From Xylaria sp. FL1777 (taxonomy: Eukaryota > Ascomycota > Sordariomycetes > Xylariales > Xylariaceae): a DNA stretch of 64,000 nucleotides. The DNA is taken from the NCBI GenBank assembly GCA_022578965.1, contig MU400588.1:150328-214327 (forward strand). The letters are read 5' to 3'. This document shows, piece by piece, positions 62,049-64,000 of the stretch. The notes below the pieces were generated by a model that saw nothing but the letters and a program-made list of their open reading frames with translations, did no database searches and was not told the DNA's origin. The first letter of the stretch is position 1, and each line of letters opens with the position of its first letter. Position numbers and translations under genes: made by a program.

Positions 62049-62543
62049 TGTAATAAACTTGTTATATATTAATATAATAGGTTTACTTTTAAGGTTTTAA
62101 TTTATAGGTAATAATAGGATTTTTAACAGTAGTTCATTAAGGAGGTTTTTAAGGTACTTTTATTACTATGTATTAATAAGGGTTTTAAGGGATTAAAAGT
62201 AATAAGTATATTAATGCTTAGCAGTTATAAAGAAATTAATAGCTAAAGAACTAGAACTAAATAAGTAACTAAATATAAAAAGTGCATAATTATATAAACA
62301 AAGAAAAAGTAAAAAAAGTAATGATTTTTTTTAGATTATTGCAAGTTTAGTAAGCACTAAATTACTGTAAGCTTAGTAAGTTTTAAATTACTGTAAGCTT
62401 AGTAAGCTTTAGATTATTATAAGCTTAGTAAGCTAAGTAAATTATTACGTGATTTTGGCTTTAGCTAGCAAAAGAAAAGGTGCAAAATATGTGTAAAAGT
62501 ATTAAGCTGCTTTAAAGGCTACTTTTGTGCTAATTTTGTAACA
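62049..62543 (-). repeat. Minus-oriented LTR (495 bp), least mutated of the three
   Basis: On the minus strand it runs from TGTTACAAAATTAGC (start at 62,543) to TTTATTACA (end at 62,049), so it has canonical TG...CA ends. Directly outside its TG end lies a polypurine run on the minus strand (AAAAAAAAGAAAATAA), as expected upstream of a 3' LTR. Confidence 0.75.
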
Positions 62544-64000
62544 TTATTTTCTTTTTTTTAGAATTGTTGTTTTAATAATTTTTTGTAAGTATTTTTTTTT
62601 CTTTTTTTTTTTGTATGTTATAATATTAAAGCGCATTAAAAAAACTAACTGCTTATTTAAAATAAAGTAAAAACTTGTTTTTGCTTTTTTTATTGATTTT
62701 ATTAGCTATAAAATTATGTTTTATTTTTGCTGCTTTAATTAATTATTAACGTGCAAAATAACAAATAATATGTTTTATTGTTTTAAATGCGTATGCGTTA
62801 GCTACTTTTGCAACAAATCGGAAGTTTTAATTAACTTAATTAATAATATAGTTTTTAAATACTGTTATTTTAAAAAAAAAGAAAAGCAAGCAAAACAACA
62901 GCTATTTTTAGTTTAAAAAGAATTAAAACAAGCTTAAAATAGCTTTAATTTTATTTTAAGCAAGTTAGCTTAGCTTTGCATATAAAAACGTTTTTTAAAA
63001 GCAAAAAGTATTAAAATAGTTTAGCAAAAGCTTTAGTTTTTAAATAAACTAAACAAAATAAAGCATATTAAAAAAGAACAAAAAGCACTAGCAAAAAAGC
63101 AAAAATAACAAAAAAAGCAAGCTAAAGCAGCATAAATTGCTTTGTTTAAGTTTAATTAAGATTTTTTAAGCGTTTTTTTTAAGGTTGATTTTTTTTTTTT
63201 AGTTTTAAGCAGTTAAAATATTAGCAATAAAACTAACTTATAACTATTTTAGCAGTTTTTAGGTGTTTTTTTAGGTTTTTAAGTGTTATTAGCATATAAG
63301 TATTTTTTTTATTTAATAAAATACTTTAGGTTATTGTTGTTTTAACGAAAATTTAGTATACTTTTAACTTTATAAACGTTTTAATTTGTTTTTATTTTTA
63401 GTTATGTTTTAATAAGTGTTCTAATAAGTGCTAGTTTTAGTAAAAAAATATAAAAAATAAGGTAAATTTATATATTTTTTAATAATAATAGTTTATAGTT
63501 AATAAGTAAAATAACTTTTTTAATTTTAAAAAGGCTAAGTTTTTTGAATTTTAATTTATTGCTTAGTTGTTTTGTTTTAATTTAAGAAATATTAATGTTT
63601 GCATTTTGTTTTTGTTGTAGCAAATAAACTTTGTTTTTTTTTTTAAAGGTTAATTTTTTAGTTTGTTTTTTGTTATAATATATTAATATTTATTGTTATA
63701 AAAATTAAAGGTATAATTATAGTTTAGCTTGTAGTATTTTAATCTTTATTGCTATAGTTTTTGCTTAAGGTGCTATAGTTAAAATAATAAGTGCTTTTAT
63801 TAATGGTTTTTTTTGTTTTTTAATAGTTGCTTGCTATTTATAAATAGCTTTATGCAAAAATATATTTATATTTTTGTTTGTTAATATATTATATAAAATT
63901 TATGTTATTAGTAATAGTTTTACTTAATTGTTTTATTAGTAGTTAATATAACTTTATAAATATTGTTTTAATATTTAGTTTAGTTTTTTTGTTTGTTTAT
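62544..64000 (-). mobile_element. Probable body of the minus-oriented element, continuing beyond the window
   Basis: If the LTR at 62,049-62,543 is a 3' LTR, its element extends to the right. The plus strand switches from A-rich (left of 62,049) to T/G-rich for much of 63,150-64,000, consistent with coding on the minus strand. A plus-strand Lys/Gln/Ala-rich piece (about 62,870-63,140, for example KKEQKALAKKQK) resembles the tail of a DNA-transposon transposase and may be a separate nested relic. No domain was securely identified. Confidence 0.4.

Larger units (their letters stand above)
53031..64000. other. AT-rich, RIP-like mutated block made of transposon remains
   Basis: Composition is overwhelmingly A+T, there are virtually no open frames on either strand, and repeated copies differ by C/T and G/A exchanges. 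This is the classic product of repeat-induced point mutation in ascomycetes. The individual elements are listed separately. Confidence 0.9.

Noticed and set aside
53296..62543. Reading the 495-bp inverted pair as terminal inverted repeats of one giant DNA transposon
   Set aside because: A third copy in direct orientation, TG...CA ends, a polypurine run, and gag and pol motifs fit LTRs of nested retroelements better.
1..64000. CRISPR arrays, bacterial operons or ribosome-binding sites
   Set aside because: The window is eukaryotic; no direct-repeat/spacer pattern was seen.

Overview
The window looks like a filamentous ascomycete (Pezizomycotina) chromosome segment. Evidence: genes carry many short GT-AG introns (46 to about 150 nt) with CTAAC/CTGAC-type branch sites; the proteins include Zn2Cys6 regulators with fungal-specific domains, a PDR-type ABC transporter, a PARP-UBC fusion and an NRPS-like reductase; and a GC-balanced gene-bearing part (1 to about 53,030) gives way to a very AT-rich block (about 53,030-64,000) of transposon copies that differ almost only by transitions, the signature of RIP. 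No more precise taxon can be supported from sequence alone.

Layout. 1-4005: a 5'-truncated, five-exon PARP-UBC fusion gene. 4690-5849: a dead PrpF-family isomerase gene. 8072-9068: a small F-box/2EXR-like gene. 9993-17480: a divergent pair, a Zn2Cys6 regulator (minus) and an 11-exon PDR/CDR-type drug-efflux transporter (plus), sharing a 504-bp promoter with a triplet of CGGA(A/C)-type half-sites. 18942-20913: an MFS drug/solute transporter (minus). 23203-25626: an MFS sugar transporter. 26102-27244: a secreted SMP-30-like beta-propeller. 30994-32774: a bZIP regulator. 38031-39710: a CXC/Cys-rich, polyQ protein with CAG repeats in its leader. 42933-44578: an F-box protein. 45818-47646: a second Zn2Cys6 regulator. 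47944-48644: a small secreted histidine phosphatase (minus). 49695-51821: a broken NRPS-like (A-T-R) reductase gene (minus). All exon joins quoted were worked out by hand from splice sites and frame continuity; totals are divisible by three and open for every gene called intact.

53,296-64,000: a nest of RIP-mutated Ty3/gypsy-like LTR retrotransposons. I see three related LTRs of about 495-516 bp (two plus, one minus), two plus-oriented bodies in tandem (the first truncated before reverse transcriptase, the second carrying RT and RNase H), and a minus-oriented copy apparently inserted into the RNase H region of the second.

Functional reading (inference): the middle of the window is rich in transport and regulation (ABC, MFS, sugar porter, two Zn2Cys6 factors, secreted beta-propeller) but has no intact biosynthetic backbone. 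The one backbone-like gene, next to the transposon block, is dead. The region reads as accessory, decaying sequence beside a transposon-rich compartment, with a few conserved genes (PARP-UBC, bZIP, CXC protein) embedded.
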